Below are positions 46,368 to 56,374 of a DNA stretch of 64,000 nt, one piece after another (the first letter of the stretch is position 1; every line of letters starts with the position of its first letter). This DNA is from Aureimonas phyllosphaerae. Its GTDB lineage: Bacteria > Pseudomonadota > Alphaproteobacteria > Rhizobiales > Rhizobiaceae. Location: NCBI RefSeq assembly GCF_900113065.1, contig NZ_FOOA01000002.1, positions 248,001-312,000 on the forward strand, read 5' to 3'. The notes below the pieces were generated by a model. It searched no databases and was not told the DNA's origin. It was given only the letters and a program-made list of their open reading frames with translations. The translations under genes were made by a program, and so were the position numbers.

Positions 46368-48815
46368 ATGACAGCGAGGGGAAACCCGCGCCGCGCCGAG
46401 ACCGGGGGTTGGTCGAAGGCAAAGGGCGCTCTGTTGGCGGGTGTGGCCGTGGCTGCCCTCGCCTCGGCCTCGCCTGCCTTGGCGCAGGCTTCGCTCGGCG
46501 AACTCGGTGGCACCGTTTCGGTCCCCGAGGGAACCCAGCTGTTCCTGGAAGCCGATACCGTCACCTACGACAGCGACCGTCAGGTCGTTCGCGCGGCGGG
46601 CGGCGTGCAGATCGACTACGGGCCCTACAAGCTCGTGGCGCAGGACATCGTCTACGATCAGGCTAGCCGGAGGCTTGTCGCGTCGGGTGACGTCGAGCTC
46701 GTCGAGCCGACGGGCAATCGCATCTATGCCGACTCGATCGACGTCACGGACGACTTCGCCAACGGCTTCGTCCAGGCGCTCCGCATCGAGACGCCGGACA
46801 ACACGCGCTTCGCCGCTGGACAGGCCGTCCGCCGCGACGGCGCGGTGACCACCTTCGAGCGCGGCATCTACACGGCCTGCGAAGCCTGCGAGAAGAACCC
46901 GGACCGCCCGCCGCTCTGGCAGGTCAAGGCACGGCGTATCGTCTGGGATCAGAACGCCAAGGTCATTCGCTACTACGGCGCCCGTTTCGAGCTGTTCGGC
47001 AAGCCGCTCGCCTATCTCCCCTACTTTGCCTCGCCCGATCCCACCGTGAAGCGGCAGAGCGGGCTTCTGGCGCCCTCGTTCAAGTCGTCGGACAAGACCG
47101 GCTTCGGTGTCCGCATCCCCTACTATTTCGCGATCGACGAGTCGTCCGACGCGACGATCGCCGGTACCTACTTCACGAAGCAGGGTTTCCTCGCCGAGGC
47201 GGAATACCGCAGGGCGTTCGAGAACGGCTACATCACCCTTCAGACCGCCGGCATCAGCCAAGCGAACCCTGATCGTTTCAACGACTTCCGGTCCGACAAC
47301 GTTCTCGGCTTCGCCGATCCGGTGGACGAGACGCGCGGCATGGTCGGCACCACGGGTCGCTTCGCGCTGAACGATCGCTGGACGTTCGGCTGGGATATCC
47401 TGGCGCAGAGCGACTCGAACTTCTCGAACGTCTACGAGATCGAGAACTTTTCGGAAATCTACCGAACGTCCGAGGTCTACCTCACCGGCCTTGGCGACCA
47501 GACCTTCTTCGATCTGCGCGGGCAGAAGTTCGACGTTCAGACCGAGAACACCCTCACCGACCGCGTTCAGCCCTACATCTGGCCGACGCTGGACTACCAG
47601 CGCATCGAGGAGAACCCGGTCCTCGGCGGACAGCTCGAATACAACGTGAACGTGACCAACCTGTCGCGCAACGCGTCGAGCCCTGGCTTCCTGCTGATTT
47701 GCCAGAGCGAGTTCACGGTTTCGGGCGTCTGCGAGCAAGGCAACGGCTTCCCGTTCAGGACGGACTATTTCCGTCGCAATGCGCTCGAGGGCGACTACTC
47801 GCGCGCGTCCTTCGATGCGCGCTGGCGCCGAACCTACACGACCGATGCCGGACTGCAGATCACGCCCTCGCTCTCCGGTCGCGGCGATCTCTACCGGGCC
47901 GACATGAGCCAGATCGGCTATGCCAACGGAACCCCGCTCGGTCTCGGCGGTGTCGAGGTGGACGAAGCCGGCGGCCGCGCGATGGCGACGGCCGGGCTGG
48001 AGGCGCGTTACCCCTATCTCATCGAAACGGCGAACACGCAGCACGTCATCACACCGATCGCGCAGCTTCTGCTGCGCCCGAACGAAATGGATGCAGGTCG
48101 CCTGCCCAACGAGGACGCGCAGAGCCTCGTCTTCAACGCCGCCAACCTGTTCGATGAGGACAAGTTCTCCGGGTACGACCGGATCGAGGGGGGCACGCGT
48201 GCCAATGTCGGCGTGCAGTACAGCGGCGTCTTCGGCGCCGGCTATTCGCTCGACGCTCTGATCGGGCAATCTTTCCATCTCGCGGGCGAAAACCCGTACT
48301 CGCAGCTCGACTACGCGCTTGTCGGTTTCGATTCCGGGCTGGAGACCGACCGGTCGGACTACGTGTCGGCGGTTTCGCTCTCCACCCCCTACGGCGTGAA
48401 CCTCGGAGCTCAGGGTCGCTTTGACGAGGAGACGCTGGACGTGAACCGCGCCGACGTCATGGCCGGTGTCACGATCGGCCGTCTGGACACGGCCGTCACC
48501 TACTCCCTAATCGGCGCGCAGCCGATCTATAGCTTCCCGGACGATCGCCACCAGGTCACGACGTCCGCGTCGCTGAAGGTAACGGACGAAATCCGCACGT
48601 TCGGCTCGATCTCCTACGATATCGAGAACGAAGCCGTGATCAACCGCTCCTTCGGCGTCGGCTACGCCGACGAGTGCTTCAGCCTCATCGCCGAGTACCA
48701 GAACACCAACGACCGCTATAACCTGCAGTCGTCGGAGTCGAAGGTCATGTTCAAGCTTGCGCTGCGCACGCTCGTGGATGCCGATTTCGGTTTCGGGGTT
48801 GGAAGCGGCGGCTGA
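46368..48815 (+). CDS. lptD: LPS assembly protein LptD
   Basis: 815 aa from ATG 46368 (GGAGG nine bases upstream; ATG 46359 is also in frame). Signal peptide AKGALLAGVAVAALASASPALAQA. OstA/LptA-like jellyroll (about 45-190: FLEADTVTYDSDRQVVRAAGGV), then a 26-strand-type barrel. Cysteines occur as CEAC (about 163-166), CQSEF, VCEQG and ECFSL, possibly forming the disulphides that control maturation. LptD with LptE inserts LPS into the outer leaflet. Confidence 0.93.
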   Translation: MTARGNPRRAETGGWSKAKGALLAGVAVAALASASPALAQASLGELGGTVSVPEGTQLFLEADTVTYDSDRQVVRAAGGVQIDYGPYKLVAQDIVYDQASRRLVASGDVELVEPTGNRIYADSIDVTDDFANGFVQALRIETPDNTRFAAGQAVRRDGAVTTFERGIYTACEACEKNPDRPPLWQVKARRIVWDQNAKVIRYYGARFELFGKPLAYLPYFASPDPTVKRQSGLLAPSFKSSDKTGFGVRIPYYFAIDESSDATIAGTYFTKQGFLAEAEYRRAFENGYITLQTAGISQANPDRFNDFRSDNVLGFADPVDETRGMVGTTGRFALNDRWTFGWDILAQSDSNFSNVYEIENFSEIYRTSEVYLTGLGDQTFFDLRGQKFDVQTENTLTDRVQPYIWPTLDYQRIEENPVLGGQLEYNVNVTNLSRNASSPGFLLICQSEFTVSGVCEQGNGFPFRTDYFRRNALEGDYSRASFDARWRRTYTTDAGLQITPSLSGRGDLYRADMSQIGYANGTPLGLGGVEVDEAGGRAMATAGLEARYPYLIETANTQHVITPIAQLLLRPNEMDAGRLPNEDAQSLVFNAANLFDEDKFSGYDRIEGGTRANVGVQYSGVFGAGYSLDALIGQSFHLAGENPYSQLDYALVGFDSGLETDRSDYVSAVSLSTPYGVNLGAQGRFDEETLDVNRADVMAGVTIGRLDTAVTYSLIGAQPIYSFPDDRHQVTTSASLKVTDEIRTFGSISYDIENEAVINRSFGVGYADECFSLIAEYQNTNDRYNLQSSESKVMFKLALRTLVDADFGFGVGSGG

Positions 48816-48845
48816 TTGCGGCTAGAAGACCATCGTTTCGCCAAA

Positions 48846-48870
48846 GCTCGACGCTAGCCATGCGTCGAGC
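48846..48870 (+). other. Perfect hairpin between lptD and surA
   Basis: GCTCGACGC (48846-48854) and GCGTCGAGC (48862-48870), 9-bp stem, 7-base loop, in the 102-base gap. No T run follows, so it is likely an mRNA end-stabilising or processing element, or a partial terminator, between lptD and surA. Confidence 0.55.
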
Positions 48871-48917
48871 GCGATTGCTTGTGGGCGATGCGCTGGAACC
48901 GGGAGACACGAGAGGCC

Positions 48918-49859
48918 ATGATCGCACGTAACCTTGCCGTCCGACTTGCGGTCTGTTCGCTGCTGGCCTCGCCGCTCGCGCTGGCCGCGACTGCGTCCCT
49001 GTCTTCCGCGAGCTTTGCCGCGTCCGAAATCAAGGTCGTGGTCAACAAGCAGCCGATCACCACCTACCAGATCCAGCAGCGCGCTGCGTTCCTCAAGCTG
49101 CGCCGCGCGCCTGGCGGGGAGGAAGCGGCTACCAACGAGTTGATCGACGAAGCAATCAAGCGGCAGGAAATCGCGCGCCGACGCATCAACATCCCCGATG
49201 CGGCCATCGACGAAGCGTTCGGTCGCTTTGCGAAGGACAATAAGCTGACCGAGGCGCAGCTGACGCAGGTCCTGTCGCAAGCCGGCTTTTCGGCCAAGGG
49301 TTTCAAAGACTACATCCGCGTCCAGATGGGCTGGGGTCAGGCCGTGATCGCCAACGTGCGACAGACCGAGCGCCTGTCCGAGCAGGATGTCGTCGCCCGT
49401 ATGCTGAAGGAGGGCGGCTCCAAGCCGAAGGTCACGGAGTATTCCCTCCAGCAGGTGATTTTCGTCGTTCCCAACGACAAGCGCAGCTCCCAGCTGGATC
49501 GTCGCATGTCGGAGGCCAACAGCCTGCGCCAGCGCTTCACGAACTGCCAGTCGACCTTCGAGACCGCCCGTGGCCTGCGCGACGTCACGGTGCGCGACCT
49601 GGGACGCGTCGCAGAGCCGGAACTTCCGCCGCGGTGGAAGGATGACATCATGAACACGAGCCGTGGCCGGGCGACCAAGCCGCAGGCGACGGAACGCGGC
49701 GTCGAGCTGATCGGCGTCTGCGACACCCGCACCGTCTCCGACGACCAGGTCGCCGCCATGGTGTTCCAGGAGAAGGATCTCGCGGCGATGGGCAAGAAGG
49801 AGCCCGATAAGGACTATCTTGCCAAGTTGAAGGAGAAGGCGACGATCGTTCGTCGCTGA
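48918..49859 (+). CDS. surA: SurA-like periplasmic chaperone / peptidyl-prolyl isomerase
   Basis: 313 aa from ATG 48918, GGGAGA 11 bases upstream. Signal peptide [20 protein letters not shown]. SurA N-domain: [22 protein letters not shown], then the amphipathic [17 protein letters not shown] single weak parvulin-like region ([11 protein letters not shown] to [10 protein letters not shown]) is present, so it is shorter than E. coli SurA, which has two. Assists outer membrane proteins, consistent with lptD upstream. Confidence 0.88.
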   Translation: MIARNLAVRLAVCSLLASPLALAATASLSSASFAASEIKVVVNKQPITTYQIQQRAAFLKLRRAPGGEEAATNELIDEAIKRQEIARRRINIPDAAIDEAFGRFAKDNKLTEAQLTQVLSQAGFSAKGFKDYIRVQMGWGQAVIANVRQTERLSEQDVVARMLKEGGSKPKVTEYSLQQVIFVVPNDKRSSQLDRRMSEANSLRQRFTNCQSTFETARGLRDVTVRDLGRVAEPELPPRWKDDIMNTSRGRATKPQATERGVELIGVCDTRTVSDDQVAAMVFQEKDLAAMGKKEPDKDYLAKLKEKATIVRR

Positions 49860-49860
49860 C

Positions 49861-50901
49861 GTGTCCCGCCGCGCAAGTCCCCTTCCTCTCGCCGTCTCGG
49901 TCGGCGAGCCTTCAGGCGTCGGCGTCGACGTCACGCTGGCGGCGTTTGAGCGTCGCCAGGTTCTGGATCTTCCGACCTTCTTCCTGATCGCCGATCCGGA
50001 AATGGTCGCGAGCCGCGCCGAAAGGCTCGGGCTCGACGTGCAGGTGCGCACCATCGGTCGCCCGTCCGAGTGCGGCGCGGATGCACGGTTTTTCGACGTC
50101 CTGCCGCTGGTGAACCACCATTCCGAAGCGCCCGGGCGCCCCGACCCGGCCAACGCGGCTGGAACGATCGAGGCCATCGACCGGGCGACGCGTCTCGTCC
50201 TCGAAGGATCGGCGGGAGCGATCGTCACCAATCCGATCGACAAGAAGGCCCTTTACGACGCGGGCTTTCGCCATCCCGGACATACCGAGTATCTGGCCGA
50301 TCTCTGCACGAACCTGACAGGGCAGGCCTGCCAGCCGGTCATGCTGCTGACCGGACCGGACCTATCCTGCGTGCCCGTCACGATCCACATTCCGCTGGCG
50401 GACGTCCCGGCGGCTTTGACGTCCGAACTCATCCTCTCGACGGCACGCATCGTCGCGCGCGATCTTCGCGCCCGCTTCGGGCTGGAGCGTCCGCGGCTTG
50501 CAGTTTCCGGCCTCAACCCGCATGCCGGCGAGCGCGGGGCGATCGGCCATGAGGATGAAAACATCATCCGCCCAGCGGTCGAGATCCTGCGCACCGAGGG
50601 GTTCGATGTGGTCGGTCCTCTGCCCGGCGATACGATGTTCCATCCCGAAGCCCGTGCGCGGTACGACGTCGCGCTGTGCATGTATCACGACCAGGCCCTG
50701 ATCCCCGCAAAGACGCTCGCTTTCGACGAGACGGTCAATGTGACGCTCGGTCTGCCGATCATCCGCACCTCGCCCGATCACGGAACCGCGGCGGATCTCG
50801 CCGGCACCGGGACCGCACGGCCGAACAGTTTCATCGCGGCTCTGCGCCTCGCGGGCCGGATGGCTGGCGCGACGGAAGCCGAGCAGGACGCCGCAGCTTG
50901 A
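49861..50901 (+). CDS. pdxA: 4-hydroxythreonine-4-phosphate dehydrogenase
   Basis: 346 aa from GTG 49861, one base after surA. Vitamin B6 pathway. [17 protein letters not shown] at the start, metal ligand histidines in [28 protein letters not shown], and [14 protein letters not shown] near the end are all family hallmarks. The stop overlaps the TTG start of rsmA. Confidence 0.95.
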   Translation: MSRRASPLPLAVSVGEPSGVGVDVTLAAFERRQVLDLPTFFLIADPEMVASRAERLGLDVQVRTIGRPSECGADARFFDVLPLVNHHSEAPGRPDPANAAGTIEAIDRATRLVLEGSAGAIVTNPIDKKALYDAGFRHPGHTEYLADLCTNLTGQACQPVMLLTGPDLSCVPVTIHIPLADVPAALTSELILSTARIVARDLRARFGLERPRLAVSGLNPHAGERGAIGHEDENIIRPAVEILRTEGFDVVGPLPGDTMFHPEARARYDVALCMYHDQALIPAKTLAFDETVNVTLGLPIIRTSPDHGTAADLAGTGTARPNSFIAALRLAGRMAGATEAEQDAAA

Positions 50902-51731
50902 CGACGGCCTTCGATGGCCTGCCGCCGCTCCGGCAGGTGCTGGAAGCGCATGGCCTCGATCCGCGCAAGGCGCTCGGCCAGAACTTCCTTCTCGACCTCA
51001 ATCTTACCGGACGCATCGCACGACAGGCGGCGCCGCTCGAAGGCGCGACCGTGGTCGAAGTCGGCCCAGGCCCTGGCGGGCTGACCCGTGCCCTGCTGGC
51101 TCACGGGGCGGGCAAGGTGATCGCGATCGAGAAGGATCCGCGCTGCACGCCCGCACTGGCGCAGATCGCTGATCACTATCCCGGACGGCTCGAAGTCATC
51201 GAGGGCGACGCGCTGGCGATCGATCCGGCATCGCTCTGCGACGGTCCGTTCAAGATCGTCGCCAACCTGCCCTACAACGTCGGCACGCAGCTTCTTCTGA
51301 ACTGGATCACCGGTCCGAACTGGCCGCCGCGCTGGACCGATCTGACGCTGATGTTCCAGAAGGAGGTCGCCGAACGGATCGTTGCGGGCCCCGATGACGA
51401 CCATTACGGCCGTTTGGGCGTGCTCTGCGGATGGCGTACGGACGCCGAAATCCTGTTCGACGTATCCCGCGAGGCGTTCACGCCTCCCCCCAAGGTCACC
51501 TCCGCGATCGTCAGGATCGTGCCGAAGACCGCGCCGCTCCCCGCCCGCCTCGCCGACATCGAGCGCGTGACCGCCGCCGCATTCGGGCAGCGCCGCAAGA
51601 TGCTGCGGCAGAGCGTCAAGTCTGTGGGGGGCGAAGCGCTTCTCGAACGCGCCGGGATCGACCCGACACGGCGTGCCGAGACCCTCTCGGTGGCGGAGTT
51701 CGTCCGCCTCGCCAACGCGCTGGCGGCTTGA
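50898..51731 (+). CDS. rsmA: 16S rRNA dimethyladenosine transferase (KsgA)
   Basis: 277 aa from TTG 50898, overlapping the pdxA stop (TTGA). Family blocks: [12 protein letters not shown] (27-38), [16 protein letters not shown] (SAM site), IEKDPRC, and the catalytic NLPYN. Dimethylates A1518 and A1519 in 16S rRNA. Gene order lptD-surA-pdxA-rsmA is conserved across proteobacteria. Convergent with gmk. Confidence 0.95.
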   Translation: MTTAFDGLPPLRQVLEAHGLDPRKALGQNFLLDLNLTGRIARQAAPLEGATVVEVGPGPGGLTRALLAHGAGKVIAIEKDPRCTPALAQIADHYPGRLEVIEGDALAIDPASLCDGPFKIVANLPYNVGTQLLLNWITGPNWPPRWTDLTLMFQKEVAERIVAGPDDDHYGRLGVLCGWRTDAEILFDVSREAFTPPPKVTSAIVRIVPKTAPLPARLADIERVTAAAFGQRRKMLRQSVKSVGGEALLERAGIDPTRRAETLSVAEFVRLANALAA

Positions 51732-51737
51732 CCGCGC

Positions 51738-52427
51738 TCAGCGGCTGTCGAGCTTTCCGATATCGGCGGACGCCTGTTCGAGGAGAACCGACGTGAAGTC
51801 GAAGAGGCCGGGGCGCCGGTCCCGTCGCAGCCGTTCGGCATTCACGATCGAGAGAACCGCCGAGAAGGCTCGATCGAGATCGTCGTTGATCACGACATAC
51901 TCGTAGTCCCGCCAACGCTCGATCTCGACCTTCGCATTGCGCAGGCGCATGGCGATCGTCTCGCTGGAATCCTCCGCACGGCGCAGGAGACGCGACTTCA
52001 ACTCCTCCATCGACGGGGGAAGGATGAAGATCGACACGATGTCGGCCTTCGCCTTCTCCTGCAGCTGGAGAGCGCCCTGCCAGTCGATGTCGAACAGCAT
52101 ATCTCGGCCGTCGCGCATGGCCTTCTCGGCCGCTTCGCGCGGGGTGCCGTAGAGGTTTCCGTGGACCTCGGCCCATTCCAGCAGCGCGTCGCCATCACGC
52201 AGACGGAAGAACTCGTCCCGCGTGATGAAGTGGTAATGAACGCCGTCGATCTCGCTGGGTCGGCGGGTGCGGGTCGTCACGCTGACCGACAGCGAGAACC
52301 GCGTATCCTGCTCCAGGAGGCTTCGCGCGATCGTCGACTTCCCTGCACCCGAGGGTGACGAGATGACGAGCATGAGGCCGCGCCGTGCGATCCGGACGGG
52401 GGACTCGATATCGGCCTGCAGTTTCAT
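51738..52427 (-). CDS. gmk: Guanylate kinase
   Basis: 229 aa from ATG 52427, overlapping the yicC stop (ATGA). P-loop [10 protein letters not shown] (about 23-32), GMP-binding [21 protein letters not shown], and [10 protein letters not shown]. Phosphorylates GMP to GDP. Last gene of the fab-mltG-yicC-gmk line. Confidence 0.96.
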   Translation of the reverse strand: MKLQADIESPVRIARRGLMLVISSPSGAGKSTIARSLLEQDTRFSLSVSVTTRTRRPSEIDGVHYHFITRDEFFRLRDGDALLEWAEVHGNLYGTPREAAEKAMRDGRDMLFDIDWQGALQLQEKAKADIVSIFILPPSMEELKSRLLRRAEDSSETIAMRLRNAKVEIERWRDYEYVVINDDLDRAFSAVLSIVNAERLRRDRRPGLFDFTSVLLEQASADIGKLDSR

Positions 52428-53314
52428 TCGATGTTCTGAACCTGTTCGCGCAGCTGGTCGACGACGACCTTCAGCTGGAGGCCGATGGCGGTCAACGAAG
52501 CCGCATTGGATTTGGAGCACACCGTATTCGATTCGCGGTTAAATTCCTGCGCCAGGAAATCGAGGCGACGACCGACAGGACCCTCTTGGGCCAGAAGGTC
52601 GCGGGCTGCATGAATGTGAGCGGTAAGCCGATCCAGCTCTTCGCGTATATCGGCGCGCGTCGCGATCAGGGCGGCTTCCGCATGAAGACGAATTGGATCA
52701 AGTCCTCCGGCCGCGCCGGTCAGCTCGGCGACCTGCCGCGCCAACCGGGCGCGAATGGTCTCGACGTCGCGGCTGGGGTCCCGTTCGGCGAGGTCGACCA
52801 GACGTTCGATCTCGTCCAGCCGGCCGTTCAGGACGGAAGCAAGTTGCCGGCCCTCGTCCGCTCTCGATGCGACGAGACGCTCGACCGCCTCGACCAGCCC
52901 GGCCAGAACATCGCGTTGACGCGCGGCATCGTCCTCCGGGTTGGCGACCCGCTCCGCGACGTCGATGACGCCACGGAGCGCCAACAGTCCGTCTGCAGAC
53001 GGCAGGGTCGCGTGGCCGTCGCGCACGAGTTCGCCTGAAAGCCGTAAAACGGCATCCAGCATCTCGCGATGAATGACGAAGGGCAGCGCCTCGTCGACGA
53101 CGCGCCGCAGGTTGAGCGAGACCTGCAAATTTCCTCGGCTCAAGCGGCTCGCGACGATGCGGCGGACGTCCGCCTCGATGTTTTCCATCCCTTGCGGGAG
53201 GCGAAGCCGGACCTCCAGCGCCTTACCGTTGACCGATCGCAGTTCCCAGACAAAATCAGCGTCGCGCGTCGCTCCCTCGACACGGGCAAAGCCCGTCATG
53301 CTGTTCAACGGCAT
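52424..53314 (-). CDS. yicC: YicC-family endoribonuclease
   Basis: 296 aa. Start [12 protein letters not shown] is the family hallmark; the C-terminal DUF1732 part has [23 protein letters not shown]. YicC/YloC proteins are hexameric RNases acting on small RNAs in E. coli and Bacillus. GGAGA before the ATG. Translationally coupled to gmk, a pairing seen in many bacteria. Confidence 0.94.
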   Translation of the reverse strand: MPLNSMTGFARVEGATRDADFVWELRSVNGKALEVRLRLPQGMENIEADVRRIVASRLSRGNLQVSLNLRRVVDEALPFVIHREMLDAVLRLSGELVRDGHATLPSADGLLALRGVIDVAERVANPEDDAARQRDVLAGLVEAVERLVASRADEGRQLASVLNGRLDEIERLVDLAERDPSRDVETIRARLARQVAELTGAAGGLDPIRLHAEAALIATRADIREELDRLTAHIHAARDLLAQEGPVGRRLDFLAQEFNRESNTVCSKSNAASLTAIGLQLKVVVDQLREQVQNIE

Positions 53315-53362
53315 CTGGTCTCCGCTGTTGTGCGCGCACGCCGTTGGCGGCCTGCCGCAGGC

Positions 53363-54511
53363 CTACTGCGCAACAGCAGGATTTTCCGGCGAGTCGGCCT
53401 CGGCGCGCGCGGCGGCGGCTGCCCGCTCGATGTCACGATAGCGACGGACATTGGCATTGTGCTCGTTGAGCGTGCGGGCGAAGGCATGGCCGCCCGTTCC
53501 GTCGGCGACGAAATAGAGGTCGCGGGTGTCGAGCGGATGAGCGACGGCCTCGAGCGACGCCCGGCCCGGATTGGCGATCGGGCCGGGCGGAAGGCCGCGG
53601 ATCACATAAGTGTTGTAGGGCGTCGCCCCAGCGATGTGCGATTGGCGGATCGGTTCGTCCGACGGCTTCCCGGCGCCACCCCAGACGCCGTAGATGATCG
53701 TCGGATCGGACTGGAGCCGCATCCCCTCGCGCAGACGGTTGACGAAGACGGACGCCACGTGCGGACGCTCCGCCGCGATTCCGGTCTCCTTCTCCACGAT
53801 CGATGCCAGCGTCACGAACTCGCCGATATCCTTCACCGGCAGGTCGTCTTGGCGCCCGGCCCAGATCTGTTCGACGAGTTCCGACTGGGCTTCCTTCATC
53901 CGATCGACCATCGCCGATCGCGTCATGCCGCGCGTGAACGTGTAGGTTTCAGGAAGCAGGGTTCCCTCGGCCACCATGGGCGGCAAATCGCCGACGAGAA
54001 CCGGATCGGCCGCGAGGCGCGCGTAGATCTGGTGGACGGTCCAGCCTTCCGGGATCGTGACGGCATGCTGGATCGAATTGCCGCTGCGAAGCGTCTCCAT
54101 GACGTCGCGCATGCTGGCACCGGGCGCGAAGGCGTACTCGCCGGCACGGATGCCGGTGTCGCCGCGACCGCTCAAACCCTCCAAGGAGGCGACGCGCACT
54201 CCGTATTCGAAGACCTGCGCATCGCTGACGATACCCGCTCGCTCGAGCCCGGCTGCGACGCTCTCCAGTCCGGCGCCGCGGCTGACGAGATAGGTCGCTT
54301 CCGTCTGCAGCGGACCGGCGCTGTCGAAGGTTTGCTTGCCCCAGTAGAAGACGAGCCCCCCCGCCACGGCCGCGAGAAGCGCCAGGCTGAAGCCGAAGTT
54401 CATCAGGATCACGAAGCCGTTTCGCGCATGCCGGGAGCGTCGTTTCGGCTTGTTGCGACGGCTCGGTGCCTCGCCGCTGGGCTGGAGCTGTTCGTCGGAA
54501 CCATGGGTCAC
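53363..54511 (-). CDS. mltG: Endolytic peptidoglycan transglycosylase MltG
   Basis: 382 aa from GTG 54511, with AGGGAGG six bases upstream. Basic cytoplasmic leader (RRNKPKRRSRHARN), one membrane helix (FVILMNFGFSLALLAAVAGG), a LysM-like region, then the YceG catalytic domain with glutamate in ASIVEKETG and the RLQSDPTIIYG and PYNTY-RGLPPGPI blocks. Cuts nascent glycan strands to set chain length. Confidence 0.95.
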   Translation of the reverse strand: MTHGSDEQLQPSGEAPSRRNKPKRRSRHARNGFVILMNFGFSLALLAAVAGGLVFYWGKQTFDSAGPLQTEATYLVSRGAGLESVAAGLERAGIVSDAQVFEYGVRVASLEGLSGRGDTGIRAGEYAFAPGASMRDVMETLRSGNSIQHAVTIPEGWTVHQIYARLAADPVLVGDLPPMVAEGTLLPETYTFTRGMTRSAMVDRMKEAQSELVEQIWAGRQDDLPVKDIGEFVTLASIVEKETGIAAERPHVASVFVNRLREGMRLQSDPTIIYGVWGGAGKPSDEPIRQSHIAGATPYNTYVIRGLPPGPIANPGRASLEAVAHPLDTRDLYFVADGTGGHAFARTLNEHNANVRRYRDIERAAAAARAEADSPENPAVAQ

Positions 54512-54577
54512 GGCGGACCTCCCTGTACCAGTTGCAGGTGAGCGCCCGTCCATCGCGCCCGCTTGGCCGGCCTGTCC

Positions 54578-54616
54578 GCAGTCATGACTGCGTGAGCTGC
54601 CGGCGTCCTCACGCAG
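54578..54616. other. Two overlapping inverted repeats between fabF and mltG
   Basis: A perfect 14-bp palindrome GCAGTCATGACTGC (54578-54591) shares bases with a 9-bp inverted repeat CTGCGTGAG (54588-54596) / CTCACGCAG (54608-54616). The two cannot form at once in RNA. No T run follows. Could be an operator or a switching leader for mltG. Confidence 0.55.
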
Positions 54617-54652
54617 GTAGCAGCATTCGAATGTGGCGAAAGCCGGAAGGGC

Positions 54653-55918
54653 TCAGCCTTCGAAGCGGCGCAGAACGACCGATGCGTTGGTGCCGCCAAA
54701 GCCGAACGAGTTCGACAAGGCGATATCGATCTGCTTCTCGCGCTTCTTCAGCGGAACGAGATCGATCTTGGTCTCCACGGACGGATCGACCAGATTGAGC
54801 GTCGGCGGCGCGACATTGTCGCGGATCGCGAGGGTGGCGAAGATCGCCTCGACTGCGCCGGCAGCACCGAGAAGGTGGCCGATGGCCGACTTCGTCGAGG
54901 ACATCGAAATCTTCGACGCCGCATCGCCGACGAGCCGCTCGATGGCGCGCAGCTCGATCTCGTCGCCGAGCGGCGTCGAGGTGCCGTGGGCATTGATGTA
55001 GTCGATCTGGTCGGCAGTGATGCCGGCGCGCTTCAGCGCCGCCTTCATGCAGCGATAGGCGCCGTCGCCGTCTTCGGCCGGAGCCGTGATGTGGTGCGCG
55101 TCGCCGGACAGACCGTAGCCGATGACCTCGGCATAGATCCGCGCGCCGCGAGCCTGGGCATGCTCGAGTTCTTCGAGGACGACGATGCCGGCGCCCTCGC
55201 CCATGACGAAGCCGTCGCGCCCCTTGTCGTAGGGTCGGGAGGCCGCCGTCGGATCGTCGTTATAGCTGGTCGAGAGGGCGCGGCAGGCAGCAAAGCCCGC
55301 CAGGGACAACCGTCCGACCGGCGATTCCGCACCACCCGCCACCATGACGTCCGCATCGCCCAGCATGACGAGGCGCGCAGCATCGCCGATCGCATGGGCG
55401 CCGGTCGAACAGGCGGTCACGACGGAATGATTGGGCCCTTTCAATCCGTTGCGGATCGAGACATGGCCGGATGCGAGATTGATGAGGCTACCCGGAATGA
55501 AGAACGGGCTGATCCGTCGAGGACCCTTCTCCGCCAGGATCAACGAATGGCGCTCGATGCCTTCGAGGCCGCCGATGCCCGAACCGATCAGAACGCCGGT
55601 GGCGCACTGATCGTCATAGCTCTCGGGATGCCAGTCGGCATCGTCGAGCGCTTCGGCGGCAGCGGCTACGGCGTAGACGATGAAATCGTCGACCTTCCGC
55701 TGCTCCTTCGGCTCCATCCAGAGATCGGCATTGAACGTGCCGTCGGAGCCGTCACCGCGCGGGATCTGACATGCGATCTGGCAGGGCAGGTCCGAGACGT
55801 CGAAACTCTCGACCCGGCGAGCCGCGCTGCGGCCCTCCAACAGACGCTTCCATGTCACATCGACGCCCGCCCCCAGGGGGCTGACCATTCCGACGCCGGT
55901 GATGACGACTCGTCTCAT
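54653..55918 (-). CDS. fabF: 3-oxoacyl-ACP synthase II
   Basis: 421 aa condensing enzyme of fatty acid elongation. Catalytic triad visible: cysteine in TACSTGAHAIGDA (about 165), histidine in NAHGTSTPLGD (about 306), histidine in SAIGHLLGAAGAVEAIF (about 343). Starts 46 bases after acpP, with a terminator-like hairpin between. Confidence 0.96.
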   Translation of the reverse strand: MRRVVITGVGMVSPLGAGVDVTWKRLLEGRSAARRVESFDVSDLPCQIACQIPRGDGSDGTFNADLWMEPKEQRKVDDFIVYAVAAAAEALDDADWHPESYDDQCATGVLIGSGIGGLEGIERHSLILAEKGPRRISPFFIPGSLINLASGHVSIRNGLKGPNHSVVTACSTGAHAIGDAARLVMLGDADVMVAGGAESPVGRLSLAGFAACRALSTSYNDDPTAASRPYDKGRDGFVMGEGAGIVVLEELEHAQARGARIYAEVIGYGLSGDAHHITAPAEDGDGAYRCMKAALKRAGITADQIDYINAHGTSTPLGDEIELRAIERLVGDAASKISMSSTKSAIGHLLGAAGAVEAIFATLAIRDNVAPPTLNLVDPSVETKIDLVPLKKREKQIDIALSNSFGFGGTNASVVLRRFEG

Positions 55919-55928
55919 TCCGAACTCT

Positions 55929-55956
55929 TAAAATGAAGGGCGGGCCAAGCCCGCCC
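55929..55956 (-). terminator. Terminator or attenuator after acpP
   Basis: Perfect 8-bp stem GGGCGGGC/GCCCGCCC (55938-55945, 55949-55956) with a 3-base loop, followed on the minus strand by TTCATTTTAA. It would let acpP be made in excess over fabF. Confidence 0.65.
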
Positions 55957-55963
55957 GCCGGTC

Positions 55964-56200
55964 TCAGGCCTGGTTCTTCTCGATGAACTTCACGGCGTCG
56001 CCGACCGTGAGGATCGTCTCGGCCGCATCGTCCGGGATCTCGACGCCGAACTCTTCTTCGAACGCCATGACGAGCTCGACCGTGTCGAGGCTGTCGGCGC
56101 CGAGGTCGTCGATGAACGAAGCGTTCTCGGTGACCTTCTCCTGCTCGACGCCCAGGTGCTCGACGACGATCTTCTTCACCCGTTCAGCGGTATCGCTCAT
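55964..56200 (-). CDS. acpP: Acyl carrier protein
   Basis: 78 aa from ATG 56200 (AGAGGA six bases upstream; an ATG at 56206 sits directly on that site). Highly acidic; the phosphopantetheine serine is in [12 protein letters not shown]. Carries acyl chains for fatty acids and lipid A. Own promoter upstream and terminator downstream. Confidence 0.97.
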   Translation of the reverse strand: MSDTAERVKKIVVEHLGVEQEKVTENASFIDDLGADSLDTVELVMAFEEEFGVEIPDDAAETILTVGDAVKFIEKNQA

Positions 56201-56234
56201 GGTCATTCCTCTGTTGAGATGGCTTTCGCCGTTT

Positions 56235-56263
56235 CGTTAGACGCCGGGGTCCCGTTAATCAAG
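56235..56263 (-). promoter_or_regulatory. acpP promoter
   Basis: Minus strand CTTGAT (56263-56258), 17-base spacer, CTAACG (56240-56235); leader about 28 bases with AGAGGA. Confidence 0.55.
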
Positions 56264-56374
56264 CGTTACCCCGTCGGTGCTGGTCCAAGCCCCATCTGCG
56301 AAGATGTGGGCGGATTCGGTAGCTCGGCGAGACCTGCGGCTTAGCATGGCGAAAGCGCGCTGGCCAAGCCGGGT

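Noticed and set aside
46290-48278. Long open frame opposite lptD
   Set aside because: lptD has signal peptide and domain evidence; the antisense product lacks any recognisable feature.
53069-54541. Open frame opposite mltG and the yicC start
   Set aside because: Shadow of two well-supported genes; composition Arg/Asp-rich without motifs.
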